Source: Candidatus Leptovillus gracilis (lineage in GTDB: Bacteria > Chloroflexota > Anaerolineae > Promineifilales > Promineifilaceae). Taken from it: DNA of 64,000 nt. The position numbers and the translations under genes are program-made. This document shows, piece by piece, positions 17,820-25,340 of this stretch. Every line of letters starts with the position of its first letter. The stretch's first letter is position 1. The notes under the pieces are model-generated. The model saw only the letters and a program-made list of their open reading frames with translations. It was not told where the DNA came from and made no database searches. The stretch covers positions 102,907 to 166,906 of the forward strand of contig JADJXA010000026.1 of the NCBI GenBank assembly GCA_016716065.1. Reading direction: 5' to 3'.

Positions 17820-18129
17820 TGTAGGATTTCGTAATTTTTGAGGATAGCCTCTCGTCCAATTAGCTGGCTATTCCACAGTTTTTGAGACAACTATTCCGCA
17901 GTTTTTGAGAATTTCCTACAGTTATGCCTTAATTTTTGAGAATAACCTACATGACTTGTTCGCCCTATCCCACAATTATTGAGAAAGCCTACAAATCTTC
18001 TACCGGCTTCCAGAGTAGCCGGTTTCCAAAATAGGCCATTCTCAAAAACTGTGAAACGGAATTCTCAAAAATTGTGGAACAGATTCTCAAAATATATGGA
18101 ACAGTTCTCAAAAATTGTGGGATCCTACA
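17820..18129. mobile_element. 310-bp non-autonomous element with arrayed inverted subterminal repeats
   Basis: Ends are TGTAGGAT and ATCCTACA, flanked by the 5-bp duplication TCAAG (17815-17819 and 18130-18134). Inside, the left half has four or five direct copies of a CCRCAGTTTTTGAGAA-like motif; the right half has four copies in inverted orientation (TTCTCAAAAATTGTGG). Ends of TGT...ACA, a 5-bp target duplication and several subterminal sites are features of Tn7/Tn5053/Mu-type transposons. No coding frame is present. Confidence 0.8.
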
Positions 18130-18245
18130 TCAAGAAAGGTCCCTAATTGTTACAAAACTCAACTTTATGTCAACACAATACCTTATGATAATCACCGTTA
18201 ACAAAAGCTATTGACAGATTGCAGAATTTGACATAACATAACCAC

Positions 18246-19247
18246 ATGGACAGACAAAATACAGCCCTCATCCCCCAAGATGACTGGTATGCCATCATTG
18301 ATTTGGTGACGCAGAGTGTGGACAGCCCGCACAGCAAGCGGGCCTACAGCCGCGCCCTCATTGATTTCCTGGATTGGTATGAGCAAAACGGCCGTCCCGG
18401 TTTCAGCAAAGCCACGATTAACGCCTACCGTGAAGAATTGGTGCAATCCGGCAAAAGTCGCAGCAGCATCAACCAGGCGCTGTCGGCCATCCGTAAGCTG
18501 GCGGCCGAGGCCGCCGACAACGGTTTAGTCCCCCCCACCCTGGCCTATGGCGTGGAACGAGTCAAAGGGGTCAAGCAGGAAGGGGTGCGCGCCGGCAACT
18601 GGCTGACCAAAGAGGAAGCGGAGAAGCTGGTCAACACACCAGTCACCCGCTGGCGGCAGGAAGAGATTCCCCGACCATTCTGGCGGTGATGATTGGTACC
18701 GGTTTACGACGGGCAGAAGTGGCTGGTTTGACCTGGGAGATGATTCAGCAGCGCGACGGCCGTTGGGCGATTATCGACTTGGTGGGCAAACGGGGCCGGG
18801 TACGTTCGGTGGGCATTCCGCCCTGGGTGAAGGTGGCGCTGGACAGTTGGGGGCAGGCAGCGCGGCGACAGCACGGCCGTATCTTTCTGGCGTTGAACAA
18901 AGACGGCAGCCTGGCCGGGTCGGTGCGCACCAAAGGGGGCGGCCTGACCGATGGTCATTTGACGCCGCAGGCGATTACAATGTGGTCAAGGCGACATGCT
19001 GGCGGTGGGGTATTATAATAGGAAGGGAGAAGCGGCTTTAGCCGCCCATGACTTGCGGCGGACGGCGGCGGCGCTGGCCCTCAAAGGCGGCGCCGACCTG
19101 CGGCAAATCCAGCAGATGTTGGGCCATGCCAGCATCACGACCACCGAACGGTATCTGGAACCGATGCGCAGTTTGCAGGTGACGGCCGGTGACTTCATCC
19201 AGATTGAGCTGGCGCTGGCGGCCAATACGCCAATCCCTCCAGTTTAG
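18246..19247 (+). pseudogene. XerC/D-like tyrosine recombinase, frameshifted
   Basis: Three overlapping frame segments (18246-18689, 18686-19018 and about 18996-19247) rebuild one roughly 330-residue tyrosine recombinase. The N-terminal SAM-like DNA-binding domain (KRAYSRALIDFLDWY...INAYREEL) is in the first. The second has the catalytic Arg in IGTGLRRAEVAGLTW. The third has HDLRRTAAALAL (His-x-x-Arg) and MLGHASITTTERYL with the catalytic Tyr. All key residues are present, so only two indels break it. It lies 116 bp beyond a 310-bp element and may be unrelated to it; a host or integron-like integrase role is unknown. Confidence 0.8.
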
Positions 19248-19854
19248 GTGGCACTTCCGTTTTGGACAGGTTCTCCCAATACCTGTGTTGCTTTGCCTAT
19301 ACCTGATAAGCAGGCCCCCAATACCGTAGAATTCCCGACAAAAAAATCCTGAAATTTCTTAGAACGGCTCTCAGACTGTCAACGACAATTAGAATTACCC
19401 ACACACAAACGCAAAAAGCCCCTGACCTTCCCGCCTCTTGCCGACCCAACTTTTTGTCCATACTGTGGACTAGCGAAGCTGTCACCAAGTGCCACATAGA
19501 GGCTAGAAATTGGTGTTTTGCAGGATAAAAAGCCTGTTTTTGACCAGGCATGAAGCCTCAAGACGTTCTATTTCGTTTTTACGGCCTTAATCGCGTCATC
19601 TGGTGCAAAATTAGCCGCTTTTGGGCAATCAACGAGATAGAAGATGAATTCTGTTTCGTTTCAGCCCAGTTTACGGCCAGCAAGTGGCACTTCTTGACAG
19701 CTTCGCTCGTTTTGGGCCTATAACGTCGTCGCCCTGGTCATAGTCTCCCTCCTCCTGGCGCATGTTCATCAACGAACGATCGGTGATGATCGTCATTCCA
19801 AATGGGATGCGCCTGCTTCGGGTTAGCTGGGAAGACAGTCTCTTGGCTTTGCTT
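19248..19854 (+). other. Non-coding stretch between recombinase and regulator
   Basis: No gene is supported here. It contains a solo IS21 end at 19377-19402. The last part holds the promoter of the following regulator. Confidence 0.5.
19377..19402 (+). repeat. Solo IS21 terminal repeat
   Basis: TGTCAACGACAATTAG followed by AATTACCCAC, matching the IS21 outer terminal motif at 16712-16734 and 60796. No attached transposase. Confidence 0.7.
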
Positions 19855-19883
19855 TTGTTACGCTGGGCGACGGCCGTTATAAT
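19855..19883 (+). promoter_or_regulatory. Sigma-70-like promoter of the Crp/Fnr regulator
   Basis: TTGTTA (19855-19860), 17-bp spacer, TATAAT (19878-19883). The predicted start of transcription is only a few bases before the ATG at 19894, so the mRNA would be leaderless or nearly so. The spacer contains the ACGGCCGT octamer. Confidence 0.6.
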
Positions 19884-19893
19884 CACGCCCACG

Positions 19894-20577
19894 ATGATCT
19901 CTGACACCACCCTGGCGCAGATTATTCAACAAATCAACAACACCCCGCTCTTTGCCGGGCTGGAGGAGATTTATTTGCGAGAATTGGCGCAGGCATCCCG
20001 CTGGCATGAATATGAAACGGGGGAGATCGTCGTCTTGGAGGGCGAAGCGCAGCGTGGTCTCTATTATTTGCAACATGGTTGGCTCAAAGTCATCAAAACA
20101 TCGCCCACCGGCCGGGAACAAATTTTGCGCTTTTTAGAGCCAGGCGACACCTTCAATGAGATTGGCGTCTTTACCAACCACCCCAACCCGGCAACGGCCG
20201 TTGCCCTAGAACCGGCTGGCGTCTGGTTGATACCTCGCGGGGCGCTGCTGCGTTTACTGCAAGAACACCCCCATTTTACCCAACAGATCATCACGAAAAT
20301 GGCTGAGCGCATGTTGTATCTGGTCTCCTTAGTAACCGACCTTTCGTTACGCCCGGTAACCGGTCGCCTCGCCCGACTATTGCTTGAGGATGCTGTTGAG
20401 GATGTGCTGGAGCGGCCGCGCTGGTACACCCAATCTGAACTGGCTGCTCGCCTGGGCACAGTGCCCGATGTGATACAACGCGCCCTGCGGTCCCTGGAAA
20501 ATGATGGTCTGATTACCATGGATCGTCACCAGATTCATATTTTGAATCGCCCAGCCCTGACAAAAATCGCCTTGTAA
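19894..20577 (+). CDS. Crp/Fnr-family transcription regulator
   Basis: A 227-residue regulator. Residues 15-130 form a cyclic-nucleotide-binding-like beta-barrel (FAGLEEIYLRELAQASRWHEYETGEIVVLEGE ... GWLKVIKTSPTGREQILRFLEPGDTFNEIGVF). A long dimer helix follows and then a winged helix (YTQSELAARLGTVPDVIQRALRSLENDGLI). There is no N-terminal Fnr-type cysteine cluster. I prefer ATG 19894 over an upstream frame extension because a clear promoter sits just before it. It heads a cluster of redox, cytochrome and iron genes and may regulate them; the inverted repeat at 20621-20661 could be its terminator or operator. Confidence 0.85.
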   Translation: MISDTTLAQIIQQINNTPLFAGLEEIYLRELAQASRWHEYETGEIVVLEGEAQRGLYYLQHGWLKVIKTSPTGREQILRFLEPGDTFNEIGVFTNHPNPATAVALEPAGVWLIPRGALLRLLQEHPHFTQQIITKMAERMLYLVSLVTDLSLRPVTGRLARLLLEDAVEDVLERPRWYTQSELAARLGTVPDVIQRALRSLENDGLITMDRHQIHILNRPALTKIAL

Positions 20578-20592
20578 CCTGATTCCATCTCG

Positions 20593-20616
20593 CCAAACCC
20601 GACAAAAGTCGGCGAC
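20593..20616 (+). repeat. 24-bp repeat with a CCGAC-AAAA-GTCGG hairpin, copy 1
   Basis: The same 24 bases (CCAAACCCGACA ... GTCGGCGAC) occur again at 22725-22748, upstream of the cupin gene. Both are intergenic and make a 5-bp GC stem with an AAAA loop. Possibly a REP-like element or shared regulatory hairpin. Confidence 0.6.
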
Positions 20617-20620
20617 TCCC

Positions 20621-20661
20621 AATCGTTCACCGGATACACTGGGGTTATCAGGTGAACGATT
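20621..20661 (+). promoter_or_regulatory. Inverted repeat (operator or weak terminator)
   Basis: AATCGTTCACC (20621-20631) is repeated inverted as AGGTGAACGATT (20650-20661), followed by TATTATATGG. The 18-bp spacer is long for a rho-independent terminator, so an operator for the neighbouring regulator is as likely. Confidence 0.4.
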
Positions 20662-20735
20662 TATTATATGGGGTGAAAATCCCTACAATGGAGCAGAATG
20701 AGATGACAACGATACAAGCGCAAACGAACGCATAG

Positions 20736-21122
20736 TTGGACCGGAGACAATGGGCGCTAATCGGGTTGGCAACGGCCGTTGCCAGCATCATAGCAGTTCT
20801 TATGGTACAGGCATTGGCCATTGCCATTTGGCCCGATATTGCCCTCTTTAAACCGCTGGATAGCTACGCCCGCACAGCGCTCTTTACGCTAATCCCGGCG
20901 GCGGGGGCCACGGCTCTGTATGCCTGGCTCACCAGCCGAAAACAGCATCCAGAACAGACTTTCATCAAAATAGCCGCAGTTGTCCTAATTCTCAGCGTTA
21001 TCCCCGACTATCTGCTGCCGGTAGAATATAAAACCTTCCTGGCTAGCAGCGTCACCGCCTTTTTGCATGTGGTGGCCGCGGCTGTCACCGTATCCGTTCT
21101 AATTATCGGCTATCGGCGGTAG
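20736..21122 (+). CDS. Small four-helix membrane protein (DUF6069-like)
   Basis: A 128-residue protein, almost entirely four hydrophobic helices (about 7-29, 48-68, 78-97, 104-125). The pattern WPDIALFKPLDSYARTALFTLIPAAGATALYAWL and SVIPDYLLP is typical of DUF6069 proteins, from memory. The start is TTG at 20736; there is no in-frame ATG upstream after the stop. Function unknown. Confidence 0.6.
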   Translation: MDRRQWALIGLATAVASIIAVLMVQALAIAIWPDIALFKPLDSYARTALFTLIPAAGATALYAWLTSRKQHPEQTFIKIAAVVLILSVIPDYLLPVEYKTFLASSVTAFLHVVAAAVTVSVLIIGYRR

Positions 21123-21159
21123 ACCAGCGCTTAAGGGATCGGGAGTACATGAGCGCGTC

Positions 21160-21477
21160 ATGACCCAATCAACACAAGGAACAGTATCCCAGCAGCGGCT
21201 GTTAGTGTGCGGCTGGATTGACGACTTGGGTGGCGAGGTCGCTCGCGGAATGCTGGTTCTGGCCCAGAATGGCCGTATGGCCGGCGCGGTAGCCGCCGTA
21301 GTGCAAAGTGGCCCAACCCAGAATGTTAGCCACATTTTGCTAGGACAGATTCCGCCAACGGCCGTTTATCGCCTCATTCCTCTTGATTTATTAGACCGGC
21401 TGGATGAGGATCGCATCTGGCTGCGGGCATCCTGGCAACAGATTGCGACCCTGCCCCCCTATCAGCCGGAAGAGTGA
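21160..21477 (+). CDS. PRC-barrel-like protein
   Basis: A 105-residue all-beta protein. GRMAGAVAAVVQSGPTQNVSHILLGQ followed by YRLIPLDLLDRLDEDRIWLRASWQQIATLPPY matches the PRC-barrel rhythm in which a 'V..VV........V.hi.v' strand is followed by 'y.lvP...i..v....v.l......l..lP.y'. Such proteins are found with stress or photosynthetic or RNA-processing functions; nothing specific can be said. It ends in a 4-base overlap with the next frame. Confidence 0.55.
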   Translation: MTQSTQGTVSQQRLLVCGWIDDLGGEVARGMLVLAQNGRMAGAVAAVVQSGPTQNVSHILLGQIPPTAVYRLIPLDLLDRLDEDRIWLRASWQQIATLPPYQPEE

Positions 21478-21497
21478 AAAACTATCGGAACGACCGT

Positions 21498-22298
21498 ATG
21501 AAACAAACAACTTTTTTGGCCCTGGCCCTTATTTTACTGCTGATCGCCTGTGACCAAACCATGCCCAAGCCAGACGAATCGGCCGCCTCGCCCGGCATGG
21601 GCATGGGCATGGGCATGGGGCGGCAAAGCGGCATGATGGCGCTTCACCATGCACCTATTCCTGAAGCGTATGTCGGCCTGTCTAATCCAGTAGCGGCCGA
21701 CGAGACCTCTTTGGAGCGGGGTGCGGAACTGTTTGCCGCGCAGTGCGCCTCCTGCCATGGGGACGGCGGCATGGGCGATGGCCCAGCCAGCGCCGGCCTG
21801 AACCCGTCGCCAGCGCCTATCGCTCATACCAGCCAGATGATGGGTGACGACTATCTTTTCTGGCGCATCAGCGAAGGCGGAGCGATGGCCCCCTTCAATT
21901 CAACGATGCCCGCCTGGAAAGGATCGTTGGCTGAGGAGGCACGCTGGGACGTGATCAATTATGTTCAGGCGCTGGGTAGCGGCGCAATAACGCCACGCCA
22001 GGCGTTGGGCGGCGCGGCCTTTGACCCCGCCGCGCAGGCAGCCCAACAGGCGGCCATGTTGGCTACGGCCGTTAATCAGGGCGTTTTGACTCAGGCTGAG
22101 GCAGACACTTTCGCAGAAGTTCACGCGGCTGTCGAAACGGCACGCGCACAAAACACAGCCAGTATGCAGGGTAACATGGCCGATATGCAAGAGTCAATGC
22201 TGGCAGAGCTTGTCCAATCAGGAATGATTACCCAGGAGCAGGCGGCTGCCTTTAACGACATCCACAACCGGTTGCTGGATTCCGGATTGATGGAGTAG
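21498..22298 (+). CDS. Cytochrome c lipoprotein
   Basis: About 266 residues from ATG 21498. The signal peptide ends in a lipobox, LLLIAC, so it is an outer-face membrane-anchored protein. A run of GMGM repeats follows. The single haem c site is CASCH (about residue 87-91) within ERGAELFAAQCASCHGDGGMGDGP, and a later MPAWKG gives the axial Met. The tail after about 185 is helical and rich in Ala and Gln. The frame is open slightly upstream (21474), but the signal peptide supports 21498. Probably a small electron carrier in the respiratory chain of this cluster. Confidence 0.85.
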   Translation: MKQTTFLALALILLLIACDQTMPKPDESAASPGMGMGMGMGRQSGMMALHHAPIPEAYVGLSNPVAADETSLERGAELFAAQCASCHGDGGMGDGPASAGLNPSPAPIAHTSQMMGDDYLFWRISEGGAMAPFNSTMPAWKGSLAEEARWDVINYVQALGSGAITPRQALGGAAFDPAAQAAQQAAMLATAVNQGVLTQAEADTFAEVHAAVETARAQNTASMQGNMADMQESMLAELVQSGMITQEQAAAFNDIHNRLLDSGLME

Positions 22299-22311
22299 CC
22301 AGTTTTAGATA

Positions 22312-22518
22312 ATGAAACAGGCCATTGTGGGTTTTGAACTGGATGACGTAGGGGATTGGCGGGCGATCCTGGCCTGCACGCACAGGCAGCACGTCCGCCA
22401 CAATCCGCCGCTGTCCAACCGGCCGTGGGCGCAAACGGCCGCCGGGCGCGACCGTTTTCTGGGACACCTCTTGGACTGCAAGCTGTGCGACGAAGAAAAC
22501 CAGCGCCAGCAAGCGTAA
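22312..22518 (+). CDS. DUF3565 family protein
   Basis: 68 residues. The sequence MKQAIVGFELDDVGDWRAILACTHRQHVRHNPP, RPW, and a final LDCKLCD match DUF3565, a small family with conserved His and Cys that often sits beside redox or nitrogen genes. The conserved C-x-H, H-x-R-H-N-P-P and C-x-x-C may bind a metal; this is inference. It begins 13 bases after the cytochrome gene stop. Confidence 0.8.
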   Translation: MKQAIVGFELDDVGDWRAILACTHRQHVRHNPPLSNRPWAQTAAGRDRFLGHLLDCKLCDEENQRQQA

Positions 22519-22596
22519 TCTGAATAACGGCCGTCACCCAATCTCCCAAACCGGCATGGTCCAATCAGGCTGAACGCTCCTTTACAAATTTCCGGA

Positions 22597-22692
22597 ATGA
22601 ACACGGAGGGCACGGAGGAGTCACGGAGATTTGAGAGGAGAACCGAGCTTCTTTCTCCGTGAATTCTCCGTGTTCCTCCGTGTAAGAATTTG
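22597..22692 (+). repeat. Dispersed hairpin repeat of CACGGAGG units
   Basis: Left half holds ACACGGAGG, GCACGGAGG and TCACGGAG; right half holds the complements CTCCGTGAATTCTCCGTGTT and CCTCCGTG. A related copy lies at 33333-33432 before nosZ, and a partial one near 30376. Non-coding; likely an intergenic REP/MITE-type repeat. Confidence 0.7.
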
Positions 22693-22724
22693 TAAAGGAC
22701 AGTCTGCCAGAAATGAACCATGCT

Positions 22725-22748
22725 CCAAACCCGACAAAAGTCGGCGAC
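22725..22748 (+). repeat. 24-bp repeat with a CCGAC-AAAA-GTCGG hairpin, copy 2
   Basis: Identical to 20593-20616. It runs straight into an ACGGCCGT octamer, 56 bp before the cupin start. Confidence 0.6.
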
Positions 22749-22803
22749 GGCCGTTGCCTTTCCCCCTATACTACAGCCAGATACAACCAAAAGGAGCAAC
22801 AAA

Positions 22804-23115
22804 ATGACTCAAGCAACTCTTTACGCCGATTGGCGGGAAAAAGTGATCTACGCAGCCGAGGGACCCCAACCGCAGCCGCTGATGGCTGATGAAAAGGTCA
22901 AAATTATTGTCGCCGGTTTGGAGCCGGGCCAAAATATACCTCCGCACGCCGAATCGGCCGCCATGTACCACATCCTGGAAGGCAGCGGCTGGATGCTGGT
23001 GGATGGGGAACGACTGCCGCTTACTCAAGGCGCCACCGTGGTGATGCCCGCGGGGACGGTACGCGGCATAGAAGCCGAAACGCGCCTGGCTTTTCTGGCC
23101 ACGCGCATTGCTTAA
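22804..23115 (+). CDS. Small cupin-domain protein
   Basis: 103 residues; start at ATG 22804 after an AAGGAGC ribosome site. Single cupin barrel: motif 1 is reduced (IPPHAESAAMYHILEGSGWMLVDGE), with His at the usual metal positions, and motif 2 is PLTQGATVVMPAGTVRGIEA. Family members bind metals or small ligands. It is followed closely by a ferritin-like gene, so a role in metal or oxidative-stress handling is possible. Confidence 0.75.
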   Translation: MTQATLYADWREKVIYAAEGPQPQPLMADEKVKIIVAGLEPGQNIPPHAESAAMYHILEGSGWMLVDGERLPLTQGATVVMPAGTVRGIEAETRLAFLATRIA

Positions 23116-23204
23116 AGCAAGCGCCAGGCACGGGGCAGATGGCCTTAGTCATACAAATACCTGACACTCTGCGCCCGACGCTTCAAACTTACGGAGAAAT
23201 AGAC

Positions 23205-23630
23205 ATGAACAAACAAACATTAATCAACAACTTGAACCAAGACCTCGCCGGTGAATTCAGCGCCATTATTCAATACCTGACTTATGCCGCCAAAGCCACC
23301 GGCCCTTACCGGCCACAGTTGGCCCAATTCTTTCTGACGGAAGTGGCCGACGAGCAGCTTCACGCCCAATTTCTGGCCAATAAAATCGTGGCCCTGGGCG
23401 GCGAACCGGTCACCACGCCCCGCCCTGTGCCTGCCGCCAGCAACAATCGGGAAATGCTAGAAGCCATTCTGACAGCCGAGCGCAAAGCCGTGGCCGATTA
23501 TACCCAACGCGCCCGCCAAGCTGAAGAATTCGGCGATAAAGGGCTGATGGTGCAGTTGGAAGACATGGTGCGCGACGAAAGCGGCCATTCCGAAGAAACA
23601 GAACGTATGCTGCGCGATTGGCCGCTGTAG
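23205..23630 (+). CDS. Ferritin-like / bacterioferritin-type protein
   Basis: 141 residues forming a four-helix bundle. Carboxylate ligands are visible: ExxxxxQY in EFSAIIQYLTYA, EVADEQLHA (E-x-x-H pattern) in helix 2, AERKAVADYTQRARQAEE in helix 3 and DMVRDESGHSEE (E-x-x-H) in helix 4. This is a di-iron ferritin-like domain, probably iron storage or peroxide detoxification. ATG 23205 follows GGAGAAAT. The family length is usual. Confidence 0.85.
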   Translation: MNKQTLINNLNQDLAGEFSAIIQYLTYAAKATGPYRPQLAQFFLTEVADEQLHAQFLANKIVALGGEPVTTPRPVPAASNNREMLEAILTAERKAVADYTQRARQAEEFGDKGLMVQLEDMVRDESGHSEETERMLRDWPL

Positions 23631-23640
23631 GTATTTGTCT

Positions 23641-23673
23641 AGAGTGGTTCAATCTGGGAGATTGAACCACTCT
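23641..23673 (+). terminator. Perfect 14-bp inverted repeat after the ferritin-like gene
   Basis: AGAGTGGTTCAATC, loop TGGGA, GATTGAACCACTCT. No U-tract follows, so it may be an mRNA 3'-end-protecting hairpin or a repeat rather than a true rho-independent terminator. It ends 18 bp before the next start. Confidence 0.5.
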
Positions 23674-23691
23674 ACAGGAAGTTTATAACTG

Positions 23692-24936
23692 ATGAGTCTT
23701 TATTTATTGATGACGGCGCTTTTTGTCCTGATGGCGACTTTGCTGGCTGCCGATGCGGCGTTGGCCAGCTTTACGCTTGTGCCCTGGTTTAATGGGCTGC
23801 GTTGGCTGCGCGTGCATTTGATTACGTTGGGGGTGATGACAGAAATGCTCTTCGGGCTGCTGCCGGCCATTGCGGCCATTCGCGCCGGACGACCCAGGCC
23901 GAAATTCCGCTGGGACATCTGGCTGACATTGAATATCGGCTTGCTGACGCTGCTCATCGGCATTCCCATCATTAATCAGGTGCTTATCTTCGTGGGCGGT
24001 ACGCTGGTTTTTGTAGCGACAACGCTGTTAATTGCCCAGTTGCGCGGGTTGTATACGCTAAAACAGACAGGCATGGCTTATGAGAACGGCCATATCCGTA
24101 ACGGCCGTAAATTCTACATCGCCGGCCTGAGTTACTTATTGCTGGGCATTCTCGTGGGTACCGGCCTGTGGCTGGGTTGGAGCGACTGGTTAAGGATCCA
24201 AACACCGGTGGAAGTGCATATTCACGCCAACAACTGGGGCTTCCTGACGCTGGTTTTTGCCGGACTGCTGGTGGACATGTACCCGACGTGGGCCAAACGG
24301 CCGTTGGCCTGGCCGCGCAGCATTACCCCTATCTTCTGGATGCTAACCATCGGCGCATTAGGATTGGTGATCGGCCCTTGGATTAAATCCAACTATTTTT
24401 CCGTGCCCGGCATCATCCTCTTTTTGACAGCTACCTTCTGGCTGCTGCTAAACGTCATTAAACCGCTGTGGGGCGACAGGGAAGCCTGGTCGCAGCCCGG
24501 TCTCTGGCATCTAGTAACGGCCTACTTCTGGATTTTGGCCCCGGTGTTGGTAGCCCCATTGATCATTTTGGGCGTGCCCGGTTTTCCCGGCGCGGGCATT
24601 GAGCAAAATGCCCCGCAAGCTTTGATCTATGGTTGGGCGCTGCAATTTGGTTACGCCTTCATCCCCTTCTTTTTCTACCGTTTGTTCCTGCCCCATGAAC
24701 CGGCCCGGTTGGGCGGCAGTTGGTTTAGCCTGGTCACGGTCAACCTGGGCGGCTTCTTCCTGTGGGCCAGCATCTTTCTGGCTGGTTACACGGCAGTGCT
24801 GCATGGCGCGGCCTACCTTTTCTGGACGCTATCGCTGATTCCCATTGTCCTGACGTTATGGCGCATCGTGCGCAAAGGGTTGGCCGGCCTGGATGACGGC
24901 ATGGCTTCGTTGGAAGGCGCGGCCGCTGGAGATTAA
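23692..24936 (+). CDS. Twelve-helix haem-copper-oxidase-subunit-I/NnrS-like membrane protein
   Basis: 414 residues with about twelve hydrophobic helices. Two similar halves carry His in transmembrane context: RVHLITLGVMTEMLFGLLPA and VEVHIHANNWGFLTLVFAGLLVDMYP. The H-x-x-x-x-G(W) plus following F-G/M-Y-P pattern resembles NnrS and the oxidase subunit I/NO-reductase-like proteins of denitrifiers. A similar trio sits at 37088-39043. It is probably a haem-binding membrane protein linked to NO or oxygen metabolism; the exact activity is unknown. Confidence 0.6.
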   Translation: MSLYLLMTALFVLMATLLAADAALASFTLVPWFNGLRWLRVHLITLGVMTEMLFGLLPAIAAIRAGRPRPKFRWDIWLTLNIGLLTLLIGIPIINQVLIFVGGTLVFVATTLLIAQLRGLYTLKQTGMAYENGHIRNGRKFYIAGLSYLLLGILVGTGLWLGWSDWLRIQTPVEVHIHANNWGFLTLVFAGLLVDMYPTWAKRPLAWPRSITPIFWMLTIGALGLVIGPWIKSNYFSVPGIILFLTATFWLLLNVIKPLWGDREAWSQPGLWHLVTAYFWILAPVLVAPLIILGVPGFPGAGIEQNAPQALIYGWALQFGYAFIPFFFYRLFLPHEPARLGGSWFSLVTVNLGGFFLWASIFLAGYTAVLHGAAYLFWTLSLIPIVLTLWRIVRKGLAGLDDGMASLEGAAAGD

Positions 24937-24939
24937 AAC

Positions 24940-25305
24940 ATGAACGCAAAACTTTCTAAAATCGCGGCCGTTCTCGCTTTGATTATCGGAGCGATGGCTG
25001 TCTTTGCCGGGGGACGGGTATTGTCAGGCACAGACCCCGGCTATTACGTGATTGATTGGCTGCCGGTCTATAATTTTACGTTGGGCGTGGTGACAGTGGG
25101 GATAACGGCTATGCTCATCTGGAAAAACAGCCGCTATGCGCGACCGGCGGCCATTGCCACCTTTGCTGCCCACACGCTGGTTATGCTTATTTTGCTGGCT
25201 GCTTATCGAGACGTCGTCGCCCCAGACAGCCTGGTAGCTATGATAGTGCGAATCGTCGTCTGGATCGTTATTCTGACTCTGCTTTTCTTCGCTGCCAAAA
25301 AATAA
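24940..25305 (+). CDS. Small four-helix membrane protein
   Basis: 121 residues, four hydrophobic helices. Starts 4 bases after the previous stop, so it is in the same operon. Stretches GYYVIDWLPVYNFTLGVVTVGITAMLIWKNSRYA are unassigned; no known family recognised. It probably partners the preceding oxidase-like protein. Confidence 0.65.
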   Translation: MNAKLSKIAAVLALIIGAMAVFAGGRVLSGTDPGYYVIDWLPVYNFTLGVVTVGITAMLIWKNSRYARPAAIATFAAHTLVMLILLAAYRDVVAPDSLVAMIVRIVVWIVILTLLFFAAKK

Positions 25306-25340
25306 TAGGAACCCTGAGTAAAAGAGTGTAAATATGAACT

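Noticed and set aside
17820..18129. The spaced repeats first looked like a small CRISPR array close to the cas operon.
   Set aside because: Spacing is irregular, units are inverted in the second half, and the whole is bounded by TGTAGGAT ends with a 5-bp target duplication, so it is a transposon-type element.
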